DNA of 31,354 nucleotides from Bacteroidales bacterium UBA3764 (GCA_002371115.1 DFFY01000062.1:4642-35995), one strand, 5' to 3'; positions 7,174 through 16,668 are shown, counted from the first letter of the stretch. Made by a program: numbers and translations. Notes: generated by a model from the sequence alone, not told the origin.

Positions 7174-8124
7174 TTATAAAATATCTATGTTAACGGCCAG
7201 CCCGGCCATCACGGTACACTTTTCCATGCTTGAATAGTACCCCACAAGGTGCAGCCGCACAGTCTTGCTTCCTGACACCGGGTAATACTCTATGCCTCCC
7301 CCGGCTTTCCAAATATTGGTACCGGGTGGAAGCATGGGGTCCTCAACACCTTCCTCCTTGTAATCCCAAACTGCTTTACCCAGGATATCCAGCTGGTCCG
7401 TCACCCCCAGTTTAAGACGCATGACTGCGGAAAAATCTTTCATCAGCCGCGCATCATGCAAATCCATCCTGTGAGCCAGACTGCAATCCAGCGAAGCATT
7501 GTCCCGCAGGTGAAAACGGTTCCCCAGGCACAGGAAAAGGTTGCAAAGCCCCTTCTCCCTCTCAAAAACATTTACCGACCATGCGTGTTCCCACGGTCCC
7601 TGCCGCCCTCTTAATAGCGCCGATGCTCCCAGCAGCTTTGACATGCCGGTAGCATAAATGCTGTTTCCTGCCTGGATGCACAGCGACTCTTTGCCGAAGA
7701 ATCGGGTGGCCTGGATGGCATAATTATACATTCCGCCCAGCCCATTGAAATACTCGGGACGGATATAAAGGTCATAAGCCGATGCGAGATACTCGAAACC
7801 GCCACAGGCCAAATAATACTTGCCTCCGCCCAGTTCCCAGTTACCCTTGTTCCACCGCAGGAACAGGTAATCGGTAGCGCTCAGGAAGTCCCCGTCTTTG
7901 ATGGGCTTGTTCAAACGCTGTCGGACAAGGTAATGGAATCCGCCACCAAGACGTCCCTGGGCTGTTATGCGCAGAAAGTCACACTTGAAGCCATAGTCGG
8001 AGCCTTCAGCGATGAAGCCTGCCCGGGCCCGGAGTTGAATGGTATGGCGCGCATCATCATGATTCTCACCCCGCACAGGCAGGGTGAGAAGAACCAATAA
8101 CAACATGACGATGCCCTTTTCCAC
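7174..8124 (-). CDS. Outer-membrane beta-barrel, OprP/OprO-like porin
   Basis: A 316-residue protein with a signal peptide (to about residue 19) and alternating aromatic/hydrophobic strands throughout (such as WELGGGKYYLACGG and a terminal strand ending VNIDIL), typical of a beta-barrel. It resembles the short Bacteroidota members of the phosphate-selective porin O/P family; in Pseudomonas these pass phosphate and polyphosphate. The start is a GTG whose G is the last base of the upstream TAG stop (TAGTG). A channel for phosphate or small organophosphates fits the neighbouring phosphodiesterases, but selectivity is inference from family and context. Confidence 0.6.
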   Translation of the reverse strand: MEKGIVMLLLVLLTLPVRGENHDDARHTIQLRARAGFIAEGSDYGFKCDFLRITAQGRLGGGFHYLVRQRLNKPIKDGDFLSATDYLFLRWNKGNWELGGGKYYLACGGFEYLASAYDLYIRPEYFNGLGGMYNYAIQATRFFGKESLCIQAGNSIYATGMSKLLGASALLRGRQGPWEHAWSVNVFEREKGLCNLFLCLGNRFHLRDNASLDCSLAHRMDLHDARLMKDFSAVMRLKLGVTDQLDILGKAVWDYKEEGVEDPMLPPGTNIWKAGGGIEYYPVSGSKTVRLHLVGYYSSMEKCTVMAGLAVNIDIL

Positions 8125-9017
8125 TAACGGAAAGCTTCTTTCAGTGCTTTTCCACTCCAGTTGTCAAGGGGCTTTATTCCAAGCAGCCAGGCCATGGTGG
8201 CGGCAATGTCCATCTGAATGGCCGGTCCCTGCATCTCATATCCTGCCTTTACACCCTTTCCCCAGAAAAAGAGAGGGGTCTTCATGACGTCGTTCACCCA
8301 CTGTCCGCCATGGGATTTCTTGTTACCGCCATGGTCGGTGGTCAGAATGACAATGGTATCTTTTTCCAAGCCCGCATCCTTGATGCCCTTGAAGATTCCT
8401 TCTATGCATTTGTCTATCTGCGAGAGATAGCTGCGGTACTCATCCGACTTCCAGCCGTAGGTATGCCCGGTATGGTCCAGGGTCCCGAAGTAGAAAAGCG
8501 CCAGACGGGGCTTCTCTTCCTTCAGGTATTTACAGGCAGCCTCCACCTCCACGTTGTCTCCTTCCACGCTTTCCTCAAAGAAGCGAAGATCGTTGACGGC
8601 CGTAGAGTCCACCAGGGCCTTGATAGCGGCCCACTGGTAGAAGGCGGCAATCTGGGCCTGCGGCTCTTTTTCGCGGAGAAGGGCAAAAATGGTAGGAATA
8701 CGGTCCCTGCCCGAAGCCGTCACCTGGTCAAAATCCGGCGACACGGAGTTCCATTTGGTATATCCGTGATATTCCGGCGAAGTGGCGGTGAAAATGGATT
8801 CCCAATTGATACCGCTGGACGTAGGGATTACCGTTCGCTTGTTGAAGGTCCAGGCCGATTCCCCTTTCAACGAGGCCGTGAACGGCATCAGCTCAGCCGA
8901 GAATTCGGCCACGGACCAGCCATCGACACCAATCAGAACCACATGTTTGGGTTTTGGACGGGCAAATCCCGTTATGCAAAGCAGCAAGACGACTGCCGAC
9001 ACAATTATTTTTCTCAT
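8124..9017 (-). CDS. Exported type I phosphodiesterase / nucleotide pyrophosphatase-like hydrolase
   Basis: Alkaline-phosphatase-superfamily enzyme of 297 residues with a signal peptide (to about residue 19). Two-metal ligands are visible: Asp32 in GVDGW, the nucleophile region PTSSGIN (Ser68 where most relatives have Thr, with Asn71), LDHTGH with Asp181 and His185, TTDHGG with Asp228 and His229, and His236. The family hydrolyses phosphodiesters such as nucleotide pyrophosphates, lysophospholipids and glycerophosphocholine. The ATG overlaps the TGA of the SGNH gene (ATGA), a four-base coupling. In context it would open phosphodiester bonds of the imported substrate; Ser in place of Thr is worth noting. 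Confidence 0.85.
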   Translation of the reverse strand: MRKIIVSAVVLLLCITGFARPKPKHVVLIGVDGWSVAEFSAELMPFTASLKGESAWTFNKRTVIPTSSGINWESIFTATSPEYHGYTKWNSVSPDFDQVTASGRDRIPTIFALLREKEPQAQIAAFYQWAAIKALVDSTAVNDLRFFEESVEGDNVEVEAACKYLKEEKPRLALFYFGTLDHTGHTYGWKSDEYRSYLSQIDKCIEGIFKGIKDAGLEKDTIVILTTDHGGNKKSHGGQWVNDVMKTPLFFWGKGVKAGYEMQGPAIQMDIAATMAWLLGIKPLDNWSGKALKEAFR

Positions 9018-12000
9018 TCTATATACGCTTTTGTTTCTGTATAAATCTTATTGCAGATATAGGCCATTCCTTCCGATGTAGGATGCACATTGTCAATCTT
9101 CGGCACGTTCACCACATCGTTGTAGCCGTTGGCGGCAAAAAAGTCCACCACAGGGCAGTTGTAATGCCCTGCAATGTAAAGAATGCTCTTTTGGACGGCT
9201 TCTGTGAGAATATCTCCGACGATGCAAACAACCACTGCGTCAGGATGATCGTACTTGACCAGGCGCAGCAGCTTGGCATAGGCACAGCTGAAGTTCTGGT
9301 CCGGAAGCGCAGCGATGTCGGCACGGCCCACAGCGGCATCGGTATTCGAGACAATCTGTTCCAGAACTGACTCGGGAGCCGTATAGGTTGTGTTGTAAAT
9401 GACATCCGGGGCATCCGGGCAGATTCCCGTATCCTTGTGCATGTAATCATTGGTTCCTCCGAAGATAAATACCACGTCGGGGTTACCGCATCCGTCGCGG
9501 AGGTACTTTTCGATAAAGCTCTGTCCGTACCAAGTTGTCTGGCTGTAACCGGGATAGGTGGCCCGTGCCACCTGCGAACCAGAATAGGCATAATTCCCTT
9601 CCAGCGTAGCATTGCTCATCTTCTTGTAAATAAGCGGATGCCACCAGGTCTGCGTAACGTCCTGGACATCGCCCCGCGGATAGTGGGGCCGGACCGGAGA
9701 ACCGGAGAGGAAACCGTCGTAAGTGGAGATGGAGTCGCCCAGGATACTCACCTTGCGGGCCTGGGCCGATGCTTCCGAAGTGAACTGCACGCACCCAGGC
9801 GCCCAGCTGCCGCTCCGAAGTTTCCCGTCAATGTCGCGGTTGTAAACGCCAAGGCCGGAGAGCCAGGTATCGAAGGCAATGTCGTCATTCCCGCCAAGCC
9901 CCCGGATGAAGGCCGACGAAGACTGCTCCATGGGCACGAAGTTGATTTCGGAGAGATTGACGTCGAAGTTGTAACCGTCCGTGAATTTGTCTTTCCAGGC
10001 ATCGTAGCCCAGGAGGATGCTTGCGGCGCAATTGCCGGTATAGAAAGCGCTGCTCTTGCCTATCATGAGCACGTGGTCGCCGGAAGAGCCGGTGGCATAG
10101 GAGGCGCCCGACTTGATGGAGGCGGGATAACCGGAAGTGGCAAGGATGCTGTTCACAACATTCAGGCGGATGGTGTTGGAATTGATGTACACCGGCGCAT
10201 TACCTCCGCCCTGGTGAATGGTGGTTTGTGAAAGGACAACGGCACCGGCGGAAGAAGCTCCCGAGAGAATATCCCGAGGAGTAGCCTGTGAGGCTTTGAA
10301 ATTATCCCAGAGCGCGCAGTTGTGGAGCGCCATGTAGCCGGAGCAATGGTAGAGGGCGTTTCCGTTGGCCCCTGTCTCGGCGTAATTCCCGTGGAAACGG
10401 CAGGCATTGAAGAAGACCCGGTGCACCATATTGTTGTTGTAGTCGGCCCAGGCGCCTCCGCCAAGGCCGGCGGTATTGCCCTCGAAGATACAGCCGCTCA
10501 CATACATGGTTCCCTTGAAGTTGTTCTGCACGTCCACGGCACCGCCATATCCGGTCCCGGATGCGGTTCCGGTCACTTTGTTGGCGATGAAAGAGCAGTC
10601 GGTGATGCGGTAAACATCGGCCCCGTTCGCGCCGGAATCGGTGAAAAGGGCTCCGCCGCGGGAGTAACATTCATTGCCCTCGAAACGGCAGCGGGTGAGG
10701 GTGAGGCTCTTCTGCTCGGCATTGTAAAGGCCAATAGCACCGGCGCAGGCCTTGGGAGCCTTGTTCCCGATGAACTCACAGTCTGTAAAGGAAACGGCCA
10801 TGGTTCCGGTGGCGTTGTTCCTCATGAGGGAAACGGCTCCTCCGGCGGCCCAGGTAGTAGCGTCCCGCGTGGCTTCATTGTCCTGGATACGGGCATTGGA
10901 TACGTTCACCTCTCCCAGGGTATTCTCGATGTACAGTGCACCGCCGGTGTCGGCCTTGTTGCCGGTAATCACGGTGGGGGCATCCGGCGTTCCGCTGATG
11001 CGCAGCTTGCCGTCACCCAGGACGGAGATGGCACCACCGCGGGTGGCCTCATTGTCCTGCAGGGAACACGATTCCAGCCTGAGCAGGCCTCCGCGTACAA
11101 AGAACGCACCGCCATAGACCACGCCGTTGGTGGCTGTGACAGTCTTATTTCCGGAGAAAGAACACCGGCGGAAAAGAATGTCTATATCCTTGTTGGAGGC
11201 ACCTGTCCAAAGGTAAAACAGGGAAATGCCCGATGCAAAATCCTTGAACTGAATATCTTCGAACACCAGGTGCGAACGGAGGTCGAAACGGGCGTAACGT
11301 CCGTTTTCGGATGCGCTTCCCTCTATCACGGTAGGATGGGCCGATACATCCCTTACGCCGGTCTCGGGGTCCCAACCGCCCTGAAAAGTCAGAGTTACAG
11401 CCTCGGAGGACTTGGTAAAGTCAAAATTGAGGGCCTTCACCGGCTTGTACGTACCGCCGGCCACATGTACGGTGGCACCGCCGTAACGCGCAATGTTCTC
11501 CTCGCTCGCCTGTCCGGTAAAAATGTCGGACAGGTCTTCCAGGGCAAAGGCGTTTTCCCAGCTTTTGCCGTTTTGACGACCCGCCCCTTCAGGCGTAACA
11601 TAAATATCCTTTATGTTTGTGATGACACCGTTTTCAAAGACCAGTTCCATGCCACGGTCGATGGTCTCCGTTCCAATCGTGAAACGGGAGTCCTCTAACA
11701 CCGACTCGCCTTCGGCAAAATAGCCGGAGAGCGTGTAAGTGCCTGCGGGGACCGGGACCACAAAGGAATCGGCCCCTTCGGTGATGCTCACCGATACGCG
11801 GGTTCCGCCTTCTTCGGCAGCAGTCAGGGAAAGCGCCCCGAATTCGGCGCTGTATTGCCCGCAGATGGGTTTATCGGCTTCCAGCACAAAACGGTCGGCC
11901 CCGGAAGGGATGGCCGTTGCAATTACGCACACTGCACCCGTAAGTGCCTTGAAGGCAAGCGTCTTGTCCTCTGCTTCAACGGAAGCGACAAGGGGAACGG

Positions 12001-12448
12001 ACGGGTTTTCAGCCGGCAGCGAGAATACCATGCCGGACTCCGTGAACGCGACATCGGGGTCGCTCACATGCACGGCATAGCCCGAAAGGGATTCGTCCTT
12101 TCCGATTTTTCCCGTAAACACGCCTCTACGGACGCCGGGACTGGTATCCAAAGCAAGATGCTCCCACTTGCCGGCTGAGGTGTGGACAAGAATCTCGTCG
12201 CCGGCGGTCCAGGTAATCGCACCGTCTTTACCCAGGGCCGATTTCACCTCCGGCTGGGCCTCCTCGATTACCGCCTCAAGGCAAATTTCACGGACGGTGG
12301 GGTCCCCGGGAGTGTCGGGATCATCGGGGTCGTCGCCCTTGTCTTCCCGATCAGGGCGTACCGGGGCCTGGTAAGGCTGCTCCCGCACGCAGGAGGACAG
12401 AAGCAGGGCCATTCCAAGGACAGGAATCAAAAACTTACTGACTTTCAT
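9014..12448 (-). CDS. Surface lipoprotein: fimbrillin-like, beta-helix, SGNH hydrolase
   Basis: A 1144-residue multidomain protein. The lipobox LLSSC puts the lipidated cysteine at residue 20. An N-terminal fimbrillin-like domain (about 45-275, with ITWTAGDEI) is followed by the junction GKSWENAF, a right-handed parallel beta-helix of Pmp-like turns (repeated GGA and FxGN motifs), the closing segment RDIDGKLRSGSWAPGC, and an SGNH/GDSL esterase domain from about 897. There GDS (Ser906), GGTND (997-1001) and DNVHP (Asp1119, His1122) form the catalytic set. ATG 12448 is preferred over an upstream TTG. It could remove acyl or alanyl esters from the polymer at the cell surface; the ester substrate is inference. 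It is a longer paralogue of the gene at 13747. Confidence 0.82.
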   Translation of the reverse strand: MKVSKFLIPVLGMALLLSSCVREQPYQAPVRPDREDKGDDPDDPDTPGDPTVREICLEAVIEEAQPEVKSALGKDGAITWTAGDEILVHTSAGKWEHLALDTSPGVRRGVFTGKIGKDESLSGYAVHVSDPDVAFTESGMVFSLPAENPSVPLVASVEAEDKTLAFKALTGAVCVIATAIPSGADRFVLEADKPICGQYSAEFGALSLTAAEEGGTRVSVSITEGADSFVVPVPAGTYTLSGYFAEGESVLEDSRFTIGTETIDRGMELVFENGVITNIKDIYVTPEGAGRQNGKSWENAFALEDLSDIFTGQASEENIARYGGATVHVAGGTYKPVKALNFDFTKSSEAVTLTFQGGWDPETGVRDVSAHPTVIEGSASENGRYARFDLRSHLVFEDIQFKDFASGISLFYLWTGASNKDIDILFRRCSFSGNKTVTATNGVVYGGAFFVRGGLLRLESCSLQDNEATRGGAISVLGDGKLRISGTPDAPTVITGNKADTGGALYIENTLGEVNVSNARIQDNEATRDATTWAAGGAVSLMRNNATGTMAVSFTDCEFIGNKAPKACAGAIGLYNAEQKSLTLTRCRFEGNECYSRGGALFTDSGANGADVYRITDCSFIANKVTGTASGTGYGGAVDVQNNFKGTMYVSGCIFEGNTAGLGGGAWADYNNNMVHRVFFNACRFHGNYAETGANGNALYHCSGYMALHNCALWDNFKASQATPRDILSGASSAGAVVLSQTTIHQGGGNAPVYINSNTIRLNVVNSILATSGYPASIKSGASYATGSSGDHVLMIGKSSAFYTGNCAASILLGYDAWKDKFTDGYNFDVNLSEINFVPMEQSSSAFIRGLGGNDDIAFDTWLSGLGVYNRDIDGKLRSGSWAPGCVQFTSEASAQARKVSILGDSISTYDGFLSGSPVRPHYPRGDVQDVTQTWWHPLIYKKMSNATLEGNYAYSGSQVARATYPGYSQTTWYGQSFIEKYLRDGCGNPDVVFIFGGTNDYMHKDTGICPDAPDVIYNTTYTAPESVLEQIVSNTDAAVGRADIAALPDQNFSCAYAKLLRLVKYDHPDAVVVCIVGDILTEAVQKSILYIAGHYNCPVVDFFAANGYNDVVNVPKIDNVHPTSEGMAYICNKIYTETKAYIE

Positions 12449-12453
12449 AATCT

Positions 12454-12588
12454 TTACCAATCGAAGGTCTCTCCATCAAGGTCTTCCAATTCATTCGTGT
12501 TAATGCCATCGTTCGAAATGGACATGAGGGACTCTCGGGAAAAGAGCTCCACAAGTTCAAGTTCAGGGGTTATATATTCTTTCTTCAT
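12454..12588 (-). CDS. 44-residue peptide gene inside the operon
   Basis: A short frame with ATG at 12588 and TAA at 12454-12456. The product begins MKKEYITPELELVELF, has SLMSISND in the middle and an acidic end (ELEDLDGETFDW). It sits 21 bases after the GH43 stop and only 5 bases before the next gene, so it fills an otherwise unusually large gap. Tiny Bacteroidota proteins of the form MKK-Y-x-P-E followed by a hydrophobic stretch, Leu-Met/Ala-x-Ser and an acidic tail are common beside surface-protein genes, and I see this as one of them. Their function is unknown; it has no signal peptide or membrane segment. Confidence 0.6.
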   Translation of the reverse strand: MKKEYITPELELVELFSRESLMSISNDGINTNELEDLDGETFDW

Positions 12589-12609
12589 GGCTAAGCAAAC
12601 TTTTGAAGT

Positions 12610-13740
12610 TTAATTCTCTTTCTGATTGAAATAAGGACCATAGGCCTGATAGGTGGGACGTCCGGAATTACCGAAGTAGGGCCAGTCGGCACCCCAGTAC
12701 AGGCGTTCCAGAATCATGGGGCGACCGCCGTACTTGTCTCCGGACCAGCGCACATGCATGATCATCCAGTCGTTGCCGGCGTCGTCGGTGACAATTTCAC
12801 CGTTGTGTCCGGGGCCCACGAACGTGGTATTGGGCTCATAGCCTTCCATAATCACATCGGGTGCGGTGGACGGGTACCAGGCTGCTGTCAGGTCCTTGCC
12901 GCTGGGCCCTGTGTAGGGCCCGGTAACATTCCTGGAACGGCCCACCACCAGGCGGTAATTGCTCTTGCCGCCGGCGAAGGAATTGCCCATGGAGGCGAAC
13001 AAGTAGTAATACCCGCCGTGCTTGTACACATAGGCGCCTTCCATATTGGAGCCGTTGCTGTTGCCGGCGACATGCACCGGTTCGGCACCGGGACGGAGAG
13101 AAAGGCCGTCGTCGGAGAGCTCGGCCACGTGGATGCCGCTGCCGGCACCATAGGAGCCCCAGAAAAGGTACTTGCGCCCGTCCTCGTCTTCAAAGTAGTT
13201 GGGGTCTATGCTGTTCGCTACACCGGTCTTGTCCTGCGACGCAATGATGCCCAGGTCCCTGAAAGGGCCGGTGGGCGTTTCCGACACGGCTACACCGGAG
13301 GTGCCCAGGTTAGAATGCTCCAGGTGGCCCAGGGCGTAGTAGAGGACGTACTGACCGTTAATGTAATTGATGTCCGGGGCCCACACGCGGGTGACTTCGG
13401 CGCCCCAGGTGGGACGGTTCTGCCCGCCGAAGGCGTTACCCATCAACTCCCAGTTTATCATGTCCTTGGAACGGTAAACGGGGAGGTAAACTACGTTCTC
13501 GGCGCCGTTGGCTCCATTCTGTGTGGAGTAGGCATAGAAATAGCCGGTTCTCTCACGGTCGTCGATGATGGACGGATCCGGGCAATTGTTCTTGATAACC
13601 GGGTTGGCGTAACTCTTCCGGGCGGTCTGCCCCTCCGGAATCACCGGCCGCTCGTCCAGCCCCATGTTCCTGTAGCCTTTTTTGCTGCAGGAACACAGGA
13701 CCAGGAGGGCCGCCATACCTAATAAAATGATTCTTCTCAT
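12610..13740 (-). CDS. GH43-family glycoside hydrolase lipoprotein
   Basis: A 376-residue five-bladed beta-propeller glycosidase, lipidated at Cys18 (lipobox LCSC). The GH43 catalytic residues can be placed: the base Asp55 in CPDPSI, the pKa-modulating Asp179 in SIDPNYF, and the acid Glu234 in MEGAYV; RVWAPDINY is also typical. The family attacks arabinose-, xylose- or galactose-containing chains; the subfamily cannot be read here. ATG 13740 is chosen over an upstream TTG because it begins the signal peptide RRIILLGMA. In this operon it may strip sugar side groups from the phosphodiester polymer, or it may cut an arabinan-type partner glycan. Confidence 0.88.
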   Translation of the reverse strand: MRRIILLGMAALLVLCSCSKKGYRNMGLDERPVIPEGQTARKSYANPVIKNNCPDPSIIDDRERTGYFYAYSTQNGANGAENVVYLPVYRSKDMINWELMGNAFGGQNRPTWGAEVTRVWAPDINYINGQYVLYYALGHLEHSNLGTSGVAVSETPTGPFRDLGIIASQDKTGVANSIDPNYFEDEDGRKYLFWGSYGAGSGIHVAELSDDGLSLRPGAEPVHVAGNSNGSNMEGAYVYKHGGYYYLFASMGNSFAGGKSNYRLVVGRSRNVTGPYTGPSGKDLTAAWYPSTAPDVIMEGYEPNTTFVGPGHNGEIVTDDAGNDWMIMHVRWSGDKYGGRPMILERLYWGADWPYFGNSGRPTYQAYGPYFNQKEN

Positions 13741-13746
13741 TATCAA

Positions 13747-16641
13747 TTATTTCTGATAACATCCAGGCCAGTAAGGGCTCTTACGTTCGTTGCCGTCGAT
13801 GTCCTGGTCGTAGCCATGAACCGTTCCCAGCCAGTCGGCGAAGGCCGTATTGTTGGTCGTTTCCAGCCCGCGGATATAAGCCTCGGTCGTGGTGGTCATC
13901 GGCGTGAAGCCGGTGAAATCGGAAAGGGTGTAAGGATCGATGACCTTATACGTATCGAAACGGTCCTTCCAGGTGGCCGTATAGGAAGTGCTCAGCGCGC
14001 TGTGCGTCGTCCAGGCATTCGTGTAGAAATTGTTGGAACTGCCAATCTGGAAGACGTAATCCTCGCCGGTACCAGAGGCGTAAGTAACCTCGCTCTTGGT
14101 ATTGGTCTGATAGGAGGAGCCGGCCAGGAGACAGTTTACCAGATTCAGTCTGGCACCCGATGTATTGGCATATGTCGCAAAATGGTGGCCATAGACCGTA
14201 GTGTTGGAAATCACCACGCTTGCCGCTCCGTCCAGCAGGATGGGACGGATGGTTTCTTGCCCGGCATGGACGTTGTTCCACACCGCGCAGTTGTTCATGC
14301 CCACATAACCGGTGCAGATGTAAATGGCGTTGTTGGCGTTGGATGTTGCATCGACATAATTGCCGCTGAACTTGCAACCATTGAGGAAGACCTTGCAGGT
14401 CATTCCGCTATTGTAATTTGCCCAGGCCGGTCCGCCTTTGACGGCCCGGTTGTTTACGAATATGCAATGGTCTGCTGTAATGGTCTGGGTGAAGTTCTTG
14501 GAAAGGAACACCGCTGCGCCATATCCGCCGTTTGCCTTGGTGGGATTCAGCGCCACATTCCCGTCGAAGACGCAGTTGGACAGGGCAATGCCACCGGTAA
14601 CGGCGCAGTCGAGCTGGAGGGCTCCGCCGCGGTAGGCCTGGTTGCCGGTGAAGCGGCAGTTGTCAAAGGAGACACTGCTCAGGGTGCCGATGAAACCGAC
14701 TGCTCCGCCGGCAGCACCGCCGTCTTCTACTTGCTGCAAGGCTTTGTTGCCTTCAAAGTCACAGTAAGATACGTTTAATGAAGAAGGCGTCGCGTCACCC
14801 GTAATATAGATGGCGCCACCGGCGCTGTAGAATCGAGCGATGTTGGCCACGTTGTCTTTCATCAGGACCCGCTTGCCGGCCGTTCCTTCGATGGTAAAGT
14901 TGGAACCGTTCGCGCCATAGAGGACACCGCCATAAGTGGTGGCCGTATTGCCGGTGAAGGAGCCGCCGTGGATGGTCACGGTTCCTGTCCCGGCGCAGCC
15001 GACAACGGCGCCGTAATCCGTCGATGTGTTGGAAGAGAACGTTCCGCCATTGATGGTCACCTGACCGGTTGACCCGATGCCGACCAATCCGCCGTAGCCG
15101 CCTGCTCCGTTACCGGAGAAGGTTCCGTCTTCAATCGTGAGTTTGGAAGCGCCGGCGAGATAGAAGGCGCCACCGTTTTTAGTGGCGGTGTTGCCGGTGA
15201 CGGATGTGGATGCGCCGGTAACGGTCACCTGCGTAGTTTCGTCCACGATGCAGACGGCCGGTCCGTTGGTGGTGGCGGTATTGCCGCTGAAGACGCAGTT
15301 TTCAAGGGTTCCGGTTCCTCTACGGACCAGGATGGCGCCAGCACGTACCGGAGAGCCGTTGTTCAGGAAGGAACAGTTGGCAAATGTGAATACCGGGAAA
15401 TCTTTCGGAGCGCCGGTATATGAGTAACAGACAGAGCCGCCGCCGCTGTTGCCGTCTGAAGAAGTCGACGTGAATTTCTGGAATGTAAAGCCGTCGATGA
15501 GCGCATTGGCATAGCGGTCCAACCGGATCAGGTGCTGCAAGGAAGCGCTCGTGCCGTCAAATACGGTAGGGTAGGATGCTGCATTCCGTTTGGAAATGTC
15601 CGTACCAGTGCTGGTGCTCGCATAACCGCCAAGAAGGGTTATGCCAGTTACTTTTCCAGCTTTGGTAAAGTCAAAGGTAATGATGGTGGAGAAAGTGTCA
15701 TACGTTCCTTCCATAAAATGGAACGTTCCGTTGCCATATACGGCAATGGTTTTCGCCGGGATGGCGCCACCGGGGAAGAGGGCCTGGAGTTCCGCCAGGC
15801 CGAAGGCGTTCTCCCAGCTCACGCCGTTTTTCTTGCCGGCGCCGGCAGGGGTGACGAACCAGTTGGTAACCACGTGCTCATCGATATTTCCCATGTCCAT
15901 GACGCTCTTGCGTTTGATTGTGAGGTTCTTGGGAGAGAAGACCATCTTACTGCCACCGGCTGTGGTGATTTCAAAGTAAAAACCCCCCAGGGTCACGCCG
16001 GGCAGAAGAGCTGCGTAGTATTCGCCTTCTCCGTTTATGGTAACCGTAATTTCGTTGGCACCGCTTTCCACATCACCGGTTTCGGGGATGCCGTTCACGT
16101 CAAAGCTCACGGGAACGGTGCCGGCGATGACAGCGTCGTCGTCGGCCTTGATCTTAACGGCGGTGACACCTTCGCCTACAGTGAATTTGAGCAGGCCGCA
16201 GAGATGCTTGAAGGCAAGGTTTTCGTCATTGGACTTGGCCACCATGATGTTGGCGTCGGCAAAGGCGCCTGTCTGGGCGGCCGGTACGGTTACCTTGAGC
16301 GTCTCGGAGGCATAGGTGCCGCAGCCAGCCGGATAGACGGCCAGATAGGGGGCTGCGCCCACGGTTCCGGTGACGGGGAAGTTGCTCTTGTCGCCGGAAG
16401 ATTCGGCGGTGCCGGTGGCATTGGTGCCCTCGCCGAAGAGAGAGATTTTGTCTCCCATGGTCCAGTTCACCTTCTTCCCGTCAATGATACTTGTCTTGGT
16501 GGCGGGGTCTTCCACGCTGGCACTGAAGACTGTTGTTCCCTCCTCAACCGGTTTTTCGGGGACCGGTGTCAACTCCTTCTCCTTGTTGCAGGAGAAAAGA
16601 GCTACCAAGGAAATGGCAAGTAATAGTGTAATTCGTTTCAT
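13747..16641 (-). CDS. Surface lipoprotein: fimbrillin-like domain plus Pmp-like beta-helix
   Basis: A 964-residue protein lipidated at Cys18 (ALFSC). The fimbrillin-like N-terminal domain (about 35-255, with VNWTMGDKISLFG) is followed by GVSWENAFGL and a long right-handed beta-helix in which turns repeat FSGNTAT or FTGNTAT with GG-A/G-A motifs, like chlamydial Pmp repeats. The end, DQDIDGNERKSPYWPGC, matches the segment in the SGNH paralogue just before its hydrolase domain. No catalytic residues are apparent, so it may be the glycan- or polymer-binding component at the SusE/SusF position. It follows susD by 27 bases. Confidence 0.75.
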   Translation of the reverse strand: MKRITLLLAISLVALFSCNKEKELTPVPEKPVEEGTTVFSASVEDPATKTSIIDGKKVNWTMGDKISLFGEGTNATGTAESSGDKSNFPVTGTVGAAPYLAVYPAGCGTYASETLKVTVPAAQTGAFADANIMVAKSNDENLAFKHLCGLLKFTVGEGVTAVKIKADDDAVIAGTVPVSFDVNGIPETGDVESGANEITVTINGEGEYYAALLPGVTLGGFYFEITTAGGSKMVFSPKNLTIKRKSVMDMGNIDEHVVTNWFVTPAGAGKKNGVSWENAFGLAELQALFPGGAIPAKTIAVYGNGTFHFMEGTYDTFSTIITFDFTKAGKVTGITLLGGYASTSTGTDISKRNAASYPTVFDGTSASLQHLIRLDRYANALIDGFTFQKFTSTSSDGNSGGGSVCYSYTGAPKDFPVFTFANCSFLNNGSPVRAGAILVRRGTGTLENCVFSGNTATTNGPAVCIVDETTQVTVTGASTSVTGNTATKNGGAFYLAGASKLTIEDGTFSGNGAGGYGGLVGIGSTGQVTINGGTFSSNTSTDYGAVVGCAGTGTVTIHGGSFTGNTATTYGGVLYGANGSNFTIEGTAGKRVLMKDNVANIARFYSAGGAIYITGDATPSSLNVSYCDFEGNKALQQVEDGGAAGGAVGFIGTLSSVSFDNCRFTGNQAYRGGALQLDCAVTGGIALSNCVFDGNVALNPTKANGGYGAAVFLSKNFTQTITADHCIFVNNRAVKGGPAWANYNSGMTCKVFLNGCKFSGNYVDATSNANNAIYICTGYVGMNNCAVWNNVHAGQETIRPILLDGAASVVISNTTVYGHHFATYANTSGARLNLVNCLLAGSSYQTNTKSEVTYASGTGEDYVFQIGSSNNFYTNAWTTHSALSTSYTATWKDRFDTYKVIDPYTLSDFTGFTPMTTTTEAYIRGLETTNNTAFADWLGTVHGYDQDIDGNERKSPYWPGCYQK

Positions 16642-16668
16642 TGTTTATATGGTTTAATTGTTTTTGAC

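Noticed and set aside
14860..15320. Periodic repeats that could suggest a tandem-repeat or CRISPR-like array
   Set aside because: They are imperfect and follow the codon frame, coding for successive beta-helix turns (FSGNTAT-type) in the lipoprotein.
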